A DNA stretch of 64,000 bases from Capnocytophaga sp. oral taxon 338 str. F0234. GTDB taxonomy: Bacteria; Bacteroidota; Bacteroidia; Flavobacteriales; Flavobacteriaceae. Under the pieces are notes generated by a model. The model did not search any database. It saw nothing but the letters and a program-made list of their open reading frames with translations, and had not been told where the DNA came from. The stretch lies in assembly GCF_000192225.1 (NCBI RefSeq), contig NZ_GL872413.1:2012567-2076566 (forward strand), written 5' to 3'. Below are positions 51,941 to 62,049 of the stretch, one piece after another. The stretch's first letter is position 1. Each line of letters starts with the position of its first letter. The position numbers and the translations under genes were made by a program.

Positions 51941-53731
51941 CTATACATACATTGCCTCTATTTCTTTGAAATAGTTTTTGTAAATATTCTTGCGCTTGAG
52001 CTTCAAAGTAGGAGTAAGTTCATTATTATTGATAGAGAAAGGAGTAGTAAGTAAGGTAAACTTCTTTATCTGCTCATAGGCAGCTAATCCTTGTTGCAAA
52101 TTTTGTAGTCTTTTCTGGAAAAAATCCACAATTTGACTGTTTTTTATCAAATCAGAATAATTTTTATATTTTAGGTTAAGTGATTTGGCATACTCCACTA
52201 AAGCATCATAATTAGGTACTATTAAGGCAGATACATACTTACGAGCATCAGCAATGATAGCTATTTGCTCAATAAAGCTATCCTTTCCTACTTTTCCTTC
52301 TATTTGTTGAGGAGCTATATATTTACCATTAGAAGTCTTCATTAATTCTTTAATACGTTCCGTAATAAAGAGGTTTCCTTCTTTGTCCAGATATCCAGCA
52401 TCTCCTGTACGGAAATAACCATCCGAAGTGAATGCTTTTACATTTTCTTCAGGATTATTATAATATCCTTTAGTAATAGAGCCTCCTTTAAGAAGAATTT
52501 CATTATTTTCTCCTATCTTAACCTCAATATTAGGAAGTACTGTTCCCACAGACTTAAGTTTGAATTTTATATCCCAGCAGGCAACTGTAGCTGTAGTCTC
52601 TGTCATTCCATAGCCAAGAGTTACATTTACTCCGATAGCACGAAAAAAGCGCCCTATAGAAGGTTCAAGAAGAGCCCCTCCACATGGAATCATCTGAATA
52701 TTACCTCCAAGAGCCTCTTTTAGTTTCCTAAATACAAGCTTATCTGAAAAATTATAGAGTTCTTGCAATATAAAAGAAACTCTCTTTCCTTTTCTTTTTT
52801 GCTTAAGATGTATTTTAGCTGTTCTCGTCGCAAAGGAGAATATCATACGTTTGATTAGAGACTGCTTACCTACATTTTCATATATTTTTGTATATATTTT
52901 CTCCAAAAGACGAGGTACCACACACATATAATGAGGTTTCACCTCCTTAAGTGCCTCTGCTACACGGTTGGTATCATCCAAATAACAGTTAATTACTCCC
53001 TTGTGAAGTACGTATGCAAGCCACAATCGTTCATACACATGTGAGAGTGGTAGAAAGGACATAGATACATTTCCCTCCTTTACTGTTAGTCGCTCATCGT
53101 GATTAATAAGCTGATAAGCCACATTTTCATAATCTATGAGTACTCCTTTAGGTTTTCCTGTAGTTCCTGAAGTATAGATAATAGTATAAATATCCTGTAA
53201 ATTACGTTGTGAAAAACGTTTTTTAAGTTCTTCAGTATATATTTCCTGATTAGGAATTGTTGTAAACTGTGATAATGTATTTACAAAAGGGAGAATTCCT
53301 TTTACAAGAGCTCCATTAAAAACAACTATTAATTCCAACTGAGGACATTTTTCCTTTATTTGTTGTATTTTTTCATATTGTTCTTTTTCTCCAATAAAAA
53401 GAATACGAATATTAGCATCATTTATAATATAAGATGCTTGATCAGCTGTATTTGTAGCATAGATAGGTACTGCACAGGCTCTCAGATGTGCTGCCGCCAT
53501 ATCCACCATAGTCCATTCAGGAGAGTTTGGTGCAAAAATTCCGATATTTTCTTGTATATCCACTTGGTGATGCAACAGAGCATAAGCAATCTGCTGTACT
53601 CTTTGGTTAAATAGTCTCCAAGAGGTAGCACACCATTGTCCATTTTCCCAGTGACGTATTGCATCACGATCTCCATAAAGAGCTGCTTGTGAGGCAAAAC
53701 GAGTAACAAGGTGAAATTTTTCTAAATCCAT
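51941..53731 (-). CDS. Long-chain fatty-acid--CoA ligase (AMP-binding)
   Basis: A 596 aa ANL-superfamily ligase, similar to bacterial FadD15-type long-chain acyl-CoA synthetases. The phosphate motif YTSGTTGKPKG lies near residue 189. Further on are GYGMTETTA (near 376), a FRTGDAGYLDKEGNLFITERIKEL hinge region, and the catalytic Lys region TSNGKYIAPQQIE near 474. It activates fatty acids for lipid synthesis or degradation. The length is normal. A -7-like TAACTTTG lies on the minus strand at 53765-53758. Confidence 0.9.
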   Translation of the reverse strand: MDLEKFHLVTRFASQAALYGDRDAIRHWENGQWCATSWRLFNQRVQQIAYALLHHQVDIQENIGIFAPNSPEWTMVDMAAAHLRACAVPIYATNTADQASYIINDANIRILFIGEKEQYEKIQQIKEKCPQLELIVVFNGALVKGILPFVNTLSQFTTIPNQEIYTEELKKRFSQRNLQDIYTIIYTSGTTGKPKGVLIDYENVAYQLINHDERLTVKEGNVSMSFLPLSHVYERLWLAYVLHKGVINCYLDDTNRVAEALKEVKPHYMCVVPRLLEKIYTKIYENVGKQSLIKRMIFSFATRTAKIHLKQKRKGKRVSFILQELYNFSDKLVFRKLKEALGGNIQMIPCGGALLEPSIGRFFRAIGVNVTLGYGMTETTATVACWDIKFKLKSVGTVLPNIEVKIGENNEILLKGGSITKGYYNNPEENVKAFTSDGYFRTGDAGYLDKEGNLFITERIKELMKTSNGKYIAPQQIEGKVGKDSFIEQIAIIADARKYVSALIVPNYDALVEYAKSLNLKYKNYSDLIKNSQIVDFFQKRLQNLQQGLAAYEQIKKFTLLTTPFSINNNELTPTLKLKRKNIYKNYFKEIEAMYV

Positions 53732-53876
53732 TACAGTTAGTTTGCGTTTTTAAATAACAAAGTTAGTGTTTTTTTAGGATATAAATTCAAATAAAAAGTT
53801 AATATTTACCCCCCTAACAATAGCTTCCTCCTCATTTCCACTAACTACTTATGATATAGATTTATATAAAATAGGA

Positions 53877-53900
53877 GAGAATGAATAATCCTTCATTCTC
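53877..53900 (-). terminator. Terminator-like hairpin after the M20 dipeptidase gene
   Basis: GAGAATGAA, a 6-base loop, TTCATTCTC. On the minus strand the stem is followed by a T-rich stretch. It lies just 3' of the dipeptidase stop. Confidence 0.5.
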
Positions 53901-53913
53901 CCCTTAAAATAAT

Positions 53914-55302
53914 TTATTTTTTATACATTTGTGCGTAATATTCAAAGAAATAAGGAATGGTTTCTATTCCCTTAAAGAAATTAAATAATCCATAATGTTC
54001 ATTAGGGGAATGTATAAGATCCGAATCAAAGCCAAATCCCATAAGAACCGATTTAGACCCCAATTCTTTTTCAAAGAGAGCTATAATGGGAATACTTCCT
54101 CCCTCAGGAGTAGGGATAGGACGTTTGCCAAAAGTAGTTTGCATCGCTTTTTCTGCAGCATGATAACCATCATTATCTATAGATATACCATAGGCGGGAC
54201 CTCCTCCAAGAGAGGTTACCTTGACAGTTACTCCTTTAGGGGCTATCTGTGTAAAATATTCAGTAAAAAGGGCTGTAATTTCCTCCCAATCCTGGTCAGG
54301 GACTAAACGCATAGAGATTTTAGCAAATGCCTTACTTGGGATAATTGTCTTAGCACCCTCTCCTATATAACCTCCCCAGATTCCATTAACATCCAAAGAA
54401 GGACGAATTGTAGAACTTTCTATCACAGAATAACCTTTTTCTACTTGTACATCAGTCACCCCTATCCCTTTTTTATAATTCTCTAAAGAGAAAGGTATTT
54501 CTGCAAATAGTGCTCTTGTCTCTGGAGTAATCTCTTTTACCTTATCATAAAAATGAGGAATTGTAATATGGTTGTTCTCATCTTGGAGTTGGGCAATCAT
54601 TTTAGAGAGCACATTCACTGGATTAGCCACTGCTCCTCCATACACACCTGAGTGCAAGTCTTTGTCAGGTCCTGTTACTTCTACTTCAAGGTAAGTAAGC
54701 CCTCGAAGGCTTACATTGATAGAAGGTGTATCTCGCGCTATAATTCCTGTATCAGAAATAAGAATAATATCATTTTTTAGTTTCTCTTGATTATTCTTAA
54801 CAAACCAAGCCAAATTTTTAGACCCAATTTCCTCTTCTCCTTCAATCATAAACTTGATATTACAAGTAAGCTTTCCTTCTTTCACCATATACTCAAGGGC
54901 TTTTATATGCATAAACATCTGCCCTTTATCATCACAAGCACCACGAGCAAAAACAGCCCCTTCAGGATGATATTCCGTTTTCTTAATTACAGGGGCAAAA
55001 GGATTTGTATGCCACTGTTCTATAGGGTCAGCAGGTTGCACATCATAATGCCCATATACAAGTACCGTTGGAAGATTATCTCCTACATATTTTTCCCCAT
55101 ATACTACAGGATTTCCAGGTGTTTTACATACTTCCGCCTTATCACAACCTGCCTTAAGAAGAGCTTCCCTAAGCCACTGAGCAGTAGCCTCAATAGAAGG
55201 TTTGTATGCTGAATCTGCGCTCACAGAAGGCATACGTAATAAGTCAAATAATTCACTTACAAAGCGATCTTTATTTTGCTCAATGTAGTTTTTAATTTCC
55301 AT
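53914..55302 (-). CDS. M20-family dipeptidase
   Basis: A 462 aa zinc dipeptidase (M20, carnosinase/PepV-like). The first metal ligands are in VYGHYDVQPAD (H85, D87), and bridging and catalytic residues lie in ARGACDDKGQ and IEGEEEIGS (the EE pair). A dimerisation domain in the middle (SLRGLTYLEVEVTG) and a late His region (LIHSPNEHYGLFNF) complete the family pattern. The ATG at 55302 is chosen because the longer frame begins inside the guaA gene. It probably clears dipeptides in the cytoplasm. Confidence 0.9.
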   Translation of the reverse strand: MEIKNYIEQNKDRFVSELFDLLRMPSVSADSAYKPSIEATAQWLREALLKAGCDKAEVCKTPGNPVVYGEKYVGDNLPTVLVYGHYDVQPADPIEQWHTNPFAPVIKKTEYHPEGAVFARGACDDKGQMFMHIKALEYMVKEGKLTCNIKFMIEGEEEIGSKNLAWFVKNNQEKLKNDIILISDTGIIARDTPSINVSLRGLTYLEVEVTGPDKDLHSGVYGGAVANPVNVLSKMIAQLQDENNHITIPHFYDKVKEITPETRALFAEIPFSLENYKKGIGVTDVQVEKGYSVIESSTIRPSLDVNGIWGGYIGEGAKTIIPSKAFAKISMRLVPDQDWEEITALFTEYFTQIAPKGVTVKVTSLGGGPAYGISIDNDGYHAAEKAMQTTFGKRPIPTPEGGSIPIIALFEKELGSKSVLMGFGFDSDLIHSPNEHYGLFNFFKGIETIPYFFEYYAQMYKK

Positions 55303-55345
55303 GTTTTTCAACTCTAAATTATAAATAACGTTAAATTTATTATTT

Positions 55346-56869
55346 TTATTCCCATTCAATTGTTGCAGGGGGTTTAGAACTAATATCATATACCACTCGG
55401 TTAACTCCTTTTACCTTGTTAATAATCTCATTGGATACTTTTTGCAAAAAATCATAAGGTAAGTGTACCCAATCTGCAGTCATTCCATCAGCACTCTCCA
55501 CAGCTCTTAGAGCTACACATTTCTCATAGGTACGCTCATCGCCCATTACTCCTACACTGTTAATTGGCAATAGAATTGCTCCTGCTTGCCATACTTTATC
55601 ATAGAGATTATTAGCCTTGAGAGCATTGATAAATAAGGCATCAACTTCCTGAAGTATAGCTACTTTCTCTAAAGTAACATCCCCTAAGATACGAATGGCT
55701 AATCCAGGTCCAGGAAAGGGATGCCGACCTAAGAGTTCTGCTGGTATTGCCAAAGAGGCTCCCACACGACGTACTTCATCCTTAAAAAGTGTACGCAAAG
55801 GTTCTACAATCTTAAGGTTCATATAATCAGGTAAGCCCCCCACATTATGATGACTCTTAATAGTTGCCGATGGACCTTTGACAGAAACTGACTCAATTAC
55901 GTCTGGGTAAATAGTTCCTTGAGCTAAGTAAGTAACGTTATTAATTTTATGAGCCTCTTTATCAAATACTTCTACAAATACCCGCCCTATAATTTTACGC
56001 TTTTGTTCAGGATCTGCAATTCCCGAAAGGGCTGAGAGAAACTCCTTAGAGGCATCCACCCCCTTTATATTAAGCCCCATCCCCTGATACTGTTGTAAAA
56101 CACTTTCAAACTCACCTTTACGCAAAAGCCCATTATTAACAAAAATACAATGCAATTGGCTTCCAATAGCCCTATTAAGAAGTACTGCTGCTACTGTAGA
56201 ATCCACCCCTCCTGATAGTCCTAATACTACCTTTTCCTTACCTACTTGCTTTTTGAGAGTTTGCACTGTAGCTTCTATAAAGTTATCTGGAGTCCAAGAA
56301 GGAATAATTTTAGCTATTTTAAATAGAAAATTCTCTAAAAGCTTTTTCCCATCTGTGGAATGATATACTTCAGGATGAAACTGAATAGCATAAGTAGGTT
56401 CCCCCTCAATACGATAGGCAGCATTAACCACATCCGGAGTACTAGCAAGGCAAACTCCTCCTATAGGAAGTCGCTTAATAGTATCACTATGACTCATCCA
56501 TACTTGACTATTTTGTTGAATCCCTGTAAAAAGAGGTTCATCATCCTTAATAAATACTAAAGAAGCGCGTCCATATTCTCGTACATCAGAAGGAGCAACT
56601 TCTCCTTTGAAAAAATGTGCTAAATACTGTGCTCCATAGCATACTGCAAGCAATGGCACTTTACCACGAAAGGGGGAAAGGTCGATGTGAGGTGCATCGG
56701 TTGAGCGAACTGAATAAGGCGACCCAGAGAAAATAACTGCTGAGAAATCGGTTACACTTGGCAGATGATTATAAGGATGAATTTCACAATATACATTCAG
56801 TTCTCGCACTCTACGTGCTATAAGTTGGGTATATTGCGAACCAAAATCTAAAATAAGTACTTTATTCAT
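55346..56869 (-). CDS. guaA: GMP synthase (glutamine-hydrolysing)
   Basis: A 507 aa enzyme that makes GMP from XMP. The N-terminal glutamine amidotransferase has C77 (AVCYGAQ), H165 and E167 (FHPEVYH). The ATP-pyrophosphatase P-loop is SGGVDS at 219-224, and the C-terminal dimerisation domain ends [16 protein letters not shown], as in all GuaA. No purine riboswitch-like structure is obvious upstream. Confidence 0.98.
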   Translation of the reverse strand: MNKVLILDFGSQYTQLIARRVRELNVYCEIHPYNHLPSVTDFSAVIFSGSPYSVRSTDAPHIDLSPFRGKVPLLAVCYGAQYLAHFFKGEVAPSDVREYGRASLVFIKDDEPLFTGIQQNSQVWMSHSDTIKRLPIGGVCLASTPDVVNAAYRIEGEPTYAIQFHPEVYHSTDGKKLLENFLFKIAKIIPSWTPDNFIEATVQTLKKQVGKEKVVLGLSGGVDSTVAAVLLNRAIGSQLHCIFVNNGLLRKGEFESVLQQYQGMGLNIKGVDASKEFLSALSGIADPEQKRKIIGRVFVEVFDKEAHKINNVTYLAQGTIYPDVIESVSVKGPSATIKSHHNVGGLPDYMNLKIVEPLRTLFKDEVRRVGASLAIPAELLGRHPFPGPGLAIRILGDVTLEKVAILQEVDALFINALKANNLYDKVWQAGAILLPINSVGVMGDERTYEKCVALRAVESADGMTADWVHLPYDFLQKVSNEIINKVKGVNRVVYDISSKPPATIEWE

Positions 56870-56923
56870 TTTGAGTTTCGATTTTTGAGTTTTTAGTGAC
56901 TATAAAATCATTTCTTTTTCAAA

Positions 56924-57511
56924 TTAAAAATAATAGATAGCTCCCACCTGTACCACTAAATTATTCAATTCTGTCTGAAAAGGAGCTGATCCATAATAAT
57001 CTGTATAATTATTAATACTTCCTCTACCTGATTTTACACGTGCTTCAAGACTCAATGAAGGAAGTATTGGCACTTCCACTCCTACAAGTCCTGCAACATC
57101 AAAAGTTTTAGGAGAAGGTACCTTATTATCCTTCTTTACTAAGAGGTCTGTGGTAAGTCCAGCGTCCAAGAAAAGATATTCAAACAAACGAAAATGGATG
57201 ATATATCCCAAAGAGAGATACCCTAACGAATACCTTCCTCCATATTGTGTATTATAAGTAGCCTTATAATAAGAACCTTGTCCTGAATACATAAGTTCTA
57301 ACTTACCACTAATAGAACGATCCGTACGTACTGTAAGGAGTGCTCCGGCATAGAAACTTGGGATATATGAAAAATCATCCTGCTGATAGAAAAAGCCTCT
57401 TGAAAAAGTAGAAAGAGAAAGCCCTGCTTTCGCTCCTATACGTATATTGCTCTCTTGGGCATTAACACTCATTAAAGAAGTCATTAGGAAGAAGAATAAT
57501 AAATTTCTCAT
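56924..57511 (-). CDS. Outer-membrane beta-barrel protein (PorT-like family)
   Basis: A 195 aa protein with a signal peptide (MRNLLFFFLMTSLMSVNA, cut before QESN) and alternating beta strands typical of the small 'outer membrane beta-barrel' family: GAKAGLSLSTF, GKLELMYSGQGSYYK, YLSLGYIIHFRLFEYLFLDAGLT, ending VQVGAIYYF with a terminal Phe. ATG 57511 is chosen since the longer start would lie in the -7 motif TATCTTTG. The function is unknown. Confidence 0.8.
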   Translation of the reverse strand: MRNLLFFFLMTSLMSVNAQESNIRIGAKAGLSLSTFSRGFFYQQDDFSYIPSFYAGALLTVRTDRSISGKLELMYSGQGSYYKATYNTQYGGRYSLGYLSLGYIIHFRLFEYLFLDAGLTTDLLVKKDNKVPSPKTFDVAGLVGVEVPILPSLSLEARVKSGRGSINNYTDYYGSAPFQTELNNLVVQVGAIYYF

Positions 57512-57532
57512 CTGGATAAATTTAACAAGTGG

Positions 57533-57540
57533 CAAAGATA
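57533..57540 (-). promoter_or_regulatory. -7 element (TATCTTTG) of the beta-barrel gene
   Basis: TATCTTTG (minus strand) is 22 bases before ATG 57511. No good -33 box is seen at the right distance. Confidence 0.45.
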
Positions 57541-57613
57541 ATGATATAATATCAAAAATAAAAATAGTTTATAAAAAATGTTCTTGCAAAGGAAAAAAGA
57601 ACTTAATTATTTG

Positions 57614-57621
57614 TATTTTTG
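57614..57621 (+). promoter_or_regulatory. -7 element (TATTTTTG) of the MFS exporter gene
   Basis: TATTTTTG lies 23 bases before the ATG at 57644 and inside the longer frame that begins at 57578, which argues for the shorter protein. Confidence 0.45.
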
Positions 57622-57643
57622 CAATCCTAAAAAATATAGTCTT

Positions 57644-58873
57644 ATGGATAATACTCCACGTACACACTATCATATTCTTATTCTTATTGCCGTAGCTCAT
57701 TTTCTTAATGATTTATTGCAAGGAGTACTTCCTTCTATATATCCTGCCTTACAAAGCAAATTTGCTCTTTCTATGGCACAAGTAGGACTTATCACCTTCT
57801 GTTATCAACTTTCAGCATCCATTCTGCAACCTCTAGTAGGGACTTACACTGATAAGCATCCTATGCCTTATTCACAAGTAATAGGAATGAGCTTCAGTGC
57901 CTTAGGAATTGGATTGCTTTCCTATGCAAATAGTTATCACCTGATCTTGCTTTCAGTAATTTTTGTGGGTATAGGTTCCTCTATCTTTCATCCTGAATCC
58001 TCTCGTATCTCCTTCTTGGCATCTGGGGGAAAACGTTCCTTCGCTCAAGCCATCTTCCAATTGGGAGGAAATGCAGGAAGTGCTATTGCACCTTTATTTG
58101 TTATTTTAATTATTCTTTCAAGAAAGACAGTGAATGGTAGCCTTATAGAAGAAAACCATTTAGAGAATCTTATATGGTTTGTTCTGTTCCCTATGCTGGC
58201 TATTACCATTCTATTTTTCGTAGGCAGATGGCGCAAAAAACTCCTAAAACAATCACAAGCTCTAAATAAAAGAGAAATTCCTCTGCCAGACCTTACTCAT
58301 GCACAGATACGTAATTCCATGATTATACTAATGTTCTTAGTATTCTCCAAGAATTTCTATACGGCAGGTATTAGTAATTATCTTCAGTTCTATACTATCC
58401 ATAAGTTTGGTTTCACCAATGCACAAGCTCAAATATACCTATCCTATTACTTAGGGGCAGCGGCAGCGGGCACTCTCATTGGTGGCTTCTTTGGGGATAG
58501 AATAGGAAGAAAATTTATTATTTGGTTTTCCATTTTAGGAACAGCCCCTTTTGCATTGTGGTTACCTTACGCCAATGCTCACACAACAGCTACACTGGTG
58601 ATACTTATTGGCTTTATCATTTCTTCTGCTTTTGCTTCAATATTAGTATACGCACAAGAACTACTCCCTAAGAAAATAGGCATGATTTCAGGAGTATTCT
58701 ATGGCTTCGCTTTTGGCATGGGAGGATTAGCCTCTGCTATATTAGGCAAACTTATTGATATGACCAGTATAGAATTTGTATATAAGCTATGTTCTTATCT
58801 CCCCTTAATGGGACTTATTACCTATTTCTTACCCAACCTTAGAAAGGTAAAAATGAAAAACTATGAAAGATAA
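57644..58873 (+). CDS. fsr: MFS transporter, fosmidomycin-resistance (Fsr) family
   Basis: A 409 aa major-facilitator protein with 12 likely helices, close to the Fsr group. It shows HFLNDLLQGVLPSIYP in helix 1, GTYTDKHPMPYSQVIGMS at loop 2-3 (motif A equivalent), FHPESSRISFLASGGKRS and GNAGSAIAPL. In E. coli Fsr confers fosmidomycin resistance by export, but its native substrate is unclear. ATG 57644 is favoured by a -7 motif 23 bases upstream. Confidence 0.88.
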   Translation: MDNTPRTHYHILILIAVAHFLNDLLQGVLPSIYPALQSKFALSMAQVGLITFCYQLSASILQPLVGTYTDKHPMPYSQVIGMSFSALGIGLLSYANSYHLILLSVIFVGIGSSIFHPESSRISFLASGGKRSFAQAIFQLGGNAGSAIAPLFVILIILSRKTVNGSLIEENHLENLIWFVLFPMLAITILFFVGRWRKKLLKQSQALNKREIPLPDLTHAQIRNSMIILMFLVFSKNFYTAGISNYLQFYTIHKFGFTNAQAQIYLSYYLGAAAAGTLIGGFFGDRIGRKFIIWFSILGTAPFALWLPYANAHTTATLVILIGFIISSAFASILVYAQELLPKKIGMISGVFYGFAFGMGGLASAILGKLIDMTSIEFVYKLCSYLPLMGLITYFLPNLRKVKMKNYER

Positions 58874-58887
58874 AAACAAAAAACGAA

Positions 58888-58927
58888 AAAAGGTAATAGG
58901 TAGGAGTTATTTTACCTATTACCTTTT
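58888..58927. terminator. Bidirectional terminator between the MFS and M16 genes
   Basis: A perfect 15-base stem, AAAAGGTAATAGGTA with TACCTATTACCTTTT, around a 10-base loop. The A and T ends serve both convergent genes. Confidence 0.85.
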
Positions 58928-58945
58928 ACTTTTATACTCAAAAAT

Positions 58946-61873
58946 TTAGTATCCAAAAAGTTCCTCTAAGGTTAATTTTTTAAGTTCTCCTATCTTTTGA
59001 AGTTCCTCCTTTGAAAGCTTCTTTTCAGAAGCTAATATTACATAAGTATAAGGCTTTTTAGAAAGATATTTGTCATGGAAAGCTTTTACTTGATCCATAG
59101 AAATCTTATCTATATTTTGATAAATGGATTTCCTAATATCCTCATTAAGACCTAATTCCCTTGCATTCAAATAGGTATATATAATATTATCCTGAGTAAT
59201 ACGCTCTGTCTGGATATCTTTTTTAAGTTGGGCTTTTGTCAGATTGAGATTTTCAGGTAATTCAGGCATGGTAGTAAGTAGATCATTCATAGTTGAGATA
59301 GCTTCTTTCAGTTTATCAGCTTGGGTCCCCACATACGCTAACATATAGTATTTTTCAGTTTTCTTTCTTGGAGTTCTATACATACCATAAGTACTATAAG
59401 CCAACGCTTTACTTTCACGGATGGTTTGAAATACTAAAGACCCCATACTACCTCCAAAGTAATTATTGAATACTTTTATTATCGTACTTTCATTAGGGTT
59501 ATAAGGGACTGTATTCCTTATCCAACGTGTTTCGGCTTGCACCATTTCATAATCTGTAAAAAGTACTTGATTTTTAGTTTGCTCTACTTGCTTGAATTCT
59601 CGTGCAGGGGCTACTTTAGCGAACTGTGTGGGAACCTTATGTAACTTACTAAGTTTAGAGGTTAGTTCCTTAAGAGAAGCAGGGCCATAGTAAAGTACTA
59701 TTTGCTCTACATTGTTAAGATTCTTAAGCCTATCCACTAATTCCTGTGCAGTAGTAGCCTCAATTTCTGCATTAGAAAGGGTATGATTATACTTATTTTT
59801 AGCTCCATACAAGGCATAACTTGTAAGAGCTTGCATAATCTGATTCCTGCTTGCTTTAGCATCGGAACGGGATTTTTGAATTCTTGCCTTAAGTGACTGT
59901 AGAACCTCATTATCTGCCTTAGCATTAAGTACCAAATCCTCATAAAGTTTTACAGCAGCTTCGAAATTCTCTTGTAATCCTTCAATACTTACAAAGGTAT
60001 ATTCTTCTCCTGTATATACTCTGAAACTAGAGGCTATTTTATAGAATTCTTTAGAGATTTGTTCCGCTGATTTCTTATCCGTTCCTAAGAATTGGATATA
60101 CTGAGAAGCCAAACTCATCTTAAGATCATTAAATGTTCCTATTTTATATCGAAAATTCAATCGATAGAGTTGATTTTCCTTGTTTTGAACATAGAACACT
60201 TCAGCTTTACCTAATTTGGATTTCTGTATATCTTTATTAAAATCCAAGAATACAGGAGATACAGGAGTACTTGGCATCTCTTTAATCATCTTCACAAAAG
60301 CAGATTGCTTATCTGCATTGGTTTCCACGGGCGTAATAGTTGGTTTTTCAATTTTTTCCACATCAGTACGCTCTCCCTTATGCTTATAAACGGCTACATA
60401 ATTATTTCCAAGATACTTATTAGCAAATGCTACAATATCCTGTTTAGTTATTTTAGATAAATCATTTACATAAGCTACTTGATTTCTCCAGTCCAATTTT
60501 CCTGTAAAAGCCCCCATAAGCATATCCGCCCTACTTCCATAGGACTCTGTCTCTTGGACTTTTCGTTTTTTTAGATTATTGACAATAGAAGGGATTAAAT
60601 CATCATCAAAATTACCCTTTTTAAGGTTATCTATCTCATTTATTAATAACTTTCTCACCTCTTCCAAGGATTGTCCCCGCAAAGGAGATGCTGATATATA
60701 TAATAAGCCATGATCAATTAGCAAGTAAGTAAAAGCACTAGCATTCAATAATTTTTGCTTTTTTACCAAATTGAGGTCAATAAGCCCAGCCTTCCCATTA
60801 GTGAGAATAGAGCCTACCAAATTAGCCAATATAGCATCTTTTTCTTGATTACTTGGTAAGCGGAAAGCAATAGTTACATTCTCAGCATCAGGACCTGTCA
60901 CATCCTTAATAACAGGAGTTGTGATCGCATCTTCTTGCTCAAAAGTATATTGGGGTACTTCTTTAGCTTTCATATAGGAGAAAGCCTTATCTATCTTAGC
61001 AATTGCAATATCTGGATTAAAATCACCGGAAAGTATAATTGCCATATTATTAGGTACATAATAAGTATTAAAATATTTGCGGATTTCTTTTAAAGAGGGA
61101 TTCTTAAGATGTTCCACTGTTCCGATGGTCGTTTGTTGTCCATAATTATGTTTTTTAAATAAATTGGATAGCAATGTTTCTAATACCAATCGATCATCAC
61201 TATCTAAGGATCGATTTTTCTCCTCATAAACAGCCTCCAATTCAGTATGGAAGATACGAAATACAGGATTTCGGAAACGTTCTGCTTGCACTGCAATGTA
61301 CTTATCTAAAGCATTAGCAGGAATGTCATCCATATAGACAGTTTGTTCAAATGACGTAAAGGCATTAGTTCCTTGTGCTCCCATAGCGGACATCAGCTTA
61401 TCATATTCATTAGCAATAGCATACTTACTTGCTATCCCCGAAACCCTATCTATCTCTTTATAAATTTCTTTGCGCTGAGCAGGGTCCTTGGTCTTATTAT
61501 ACTTCTCATATAAAGCATCAATTTTATCAAGTTCTACTTTCTCTTTCGCCCAATCAAGAGTCCCATATTTATCAGTACCTTTGAAAAGCAGATGTTCCAA
61601 ATAATGAGCAAGACCTGTATTGGTAGCTGGGTCTGTTTTACTTCCAGCCTTTACAGCTACGTAACATTGAATACGAGGTTCTTTATTAGTTGGGCTTAAA
61701 ATAACAGTGAGTCCATTCTTTAGTGTATAAAACCTTGCATTAGTAGGATCATTGGTTACATATTTGTAAGTATATCCCCCACTCTGAGCTTCTTTCCATT
61801 GATAAGATTGCCCAAAAGTAGTAAGCGATGTTGCTATCGCAGAAATCCCTAAAAACAAATTTCTTTTCAACAT
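58946..61873 (-). CDS. M16-family zinc metallopeptidase (pitrilysin-like)
   Basis: A 975 aa secreted or periplasmic protease. A signal peptide (residues 1-21, ending TTFGQ) is followed by the inverted zinc motif HYLEH (H90, E93, H94) and a downstream AVYEEKN Glu ligand about 75 residues later. A second, inactive M16 half follows after about residue 520. It probably degrades peptides in the periplasm. The promoter at 61897-61927 is Bacteroidota-like. Confidence 0.93.
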   Translation of the reverse strand: MLKRNLFLGISAIATSLTTFGQSYQWKEAQSGGYTYKYVTNDPTNARFYTLKNGLTVILSPTNKEPRIQCYVAVKAGSKTDPATNTGLAHYLEHLLFKGTDKYGTLDWAKEKVELDKIDALYEKYNKTKDPAQRKEIYKEIDRVSGIASKYAIANEYDKLMSAMGAQGTNAFTSFEQTVYMDDIPANALDKYIAVQAERFRNPVFRIFHTELEAVYEEKNRSLDSDDRLVLETLLSNLFKKHNYGQQTTIGTVEHLKNPSLKEIRKYFNTYYVPNNMAIILSGDFNPDIAIAKIDKAFSYMKAKEVPQYTFEQEDAITTPVIKDVTGPDAENVTIAFRLPSNQEKDAILANLVGSILTNGKAGLIDLNLVKKQKLLNASAFTYLLIDHGLLYISASPLRGQSLEEVRKLLINEIDNLKKGNFDDDLIPSIVNNLKKRKVQETESYGSRADMLMGAFTGKLDWRNQVAYVNDLSKITKQDIVAFANKYLGNNYVAVYKHKGERTDVEKIEKPTITPVETNADKQSAFVKMIKEMPSTPVSPVFLDFNKDIQKSKLGKAEVFYVQNKENQLYRLNFRYKIGTFNDLKMSLASQYIQFLGTDKKSAEQISKEFYKIASSFRVYTGEEYTFVSIEGLQENFEAAVKLYEDLVLNAKADNEVLQSLKARIQKSRSDAKASRNQIMQALTSYALYGAKNKYNHTLSNAEIEATTAQELVDRLKNLNNVEQIVLYYGPASLKELTSKLSKLHKVPTQFAKVAPAREFKQVEQTKNQVLFTDYEMVQAETRWIRNTVPYNPNESTIIKVFNNYFGGSMGSLVFQTIRESKALAYSTYGMYRTPRKKTEKYYMLAYVGTQADKLKEAISTMNDLLTTMPELPENLNLTKAQLKKDIQTERITQDNIIYTYLNARELGLNEDIRKSIYQNIDKISMDQVKAFHDKYLSKKPYTYVILASEKKLSKEELQKIGELKKLTLEELFGY

Positions 61874-61896
61874 ATTTTAAAATTAATTTAAGAGGA

Positions 61897-61927
61897 CAAA
61901 GATAAGAATTTTTTTCAATATTTTCAA
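61897..61927 (-). promoter_or_regulatory. Promoter of the M16 peptidase gene
   Basis: Minus strand: TTG (61927-61925), 20 bases, TATCTTTG (61904-61897), 24 bases before the ATG. Confidence 0.6.
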
Positions 61928-62013
61928 TAAAAAAAGTATTTTTTTGTCTCATCAATTCAATCCCTAAAAGAAGATTTTCTACCAAAATAACATGCTTATT
62001 TATTTTTTTTTAG

Positions 62014-62021
62014 TAACTTTG
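62014..62021 (+). promoter_or_regulatory. -7 element (TAACTTTG) of the nucleotide-sugar dehydrogenase gene
   Basis: TAACTTTG fits TAnnTTTG and lies 28 bases before ATG 62050. The -33 box is not clear. Confidence 0.45.
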
Positions 62022-62049
62022 CCTTTTTATTCAGTATAAGTAGTTCACA

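Noticed and set aside
56870-56923. Purine riboswitch upstream of guaA
   Set aside because: The 5' region is short and AT-rich with no conserved core or paired stems that I can see.
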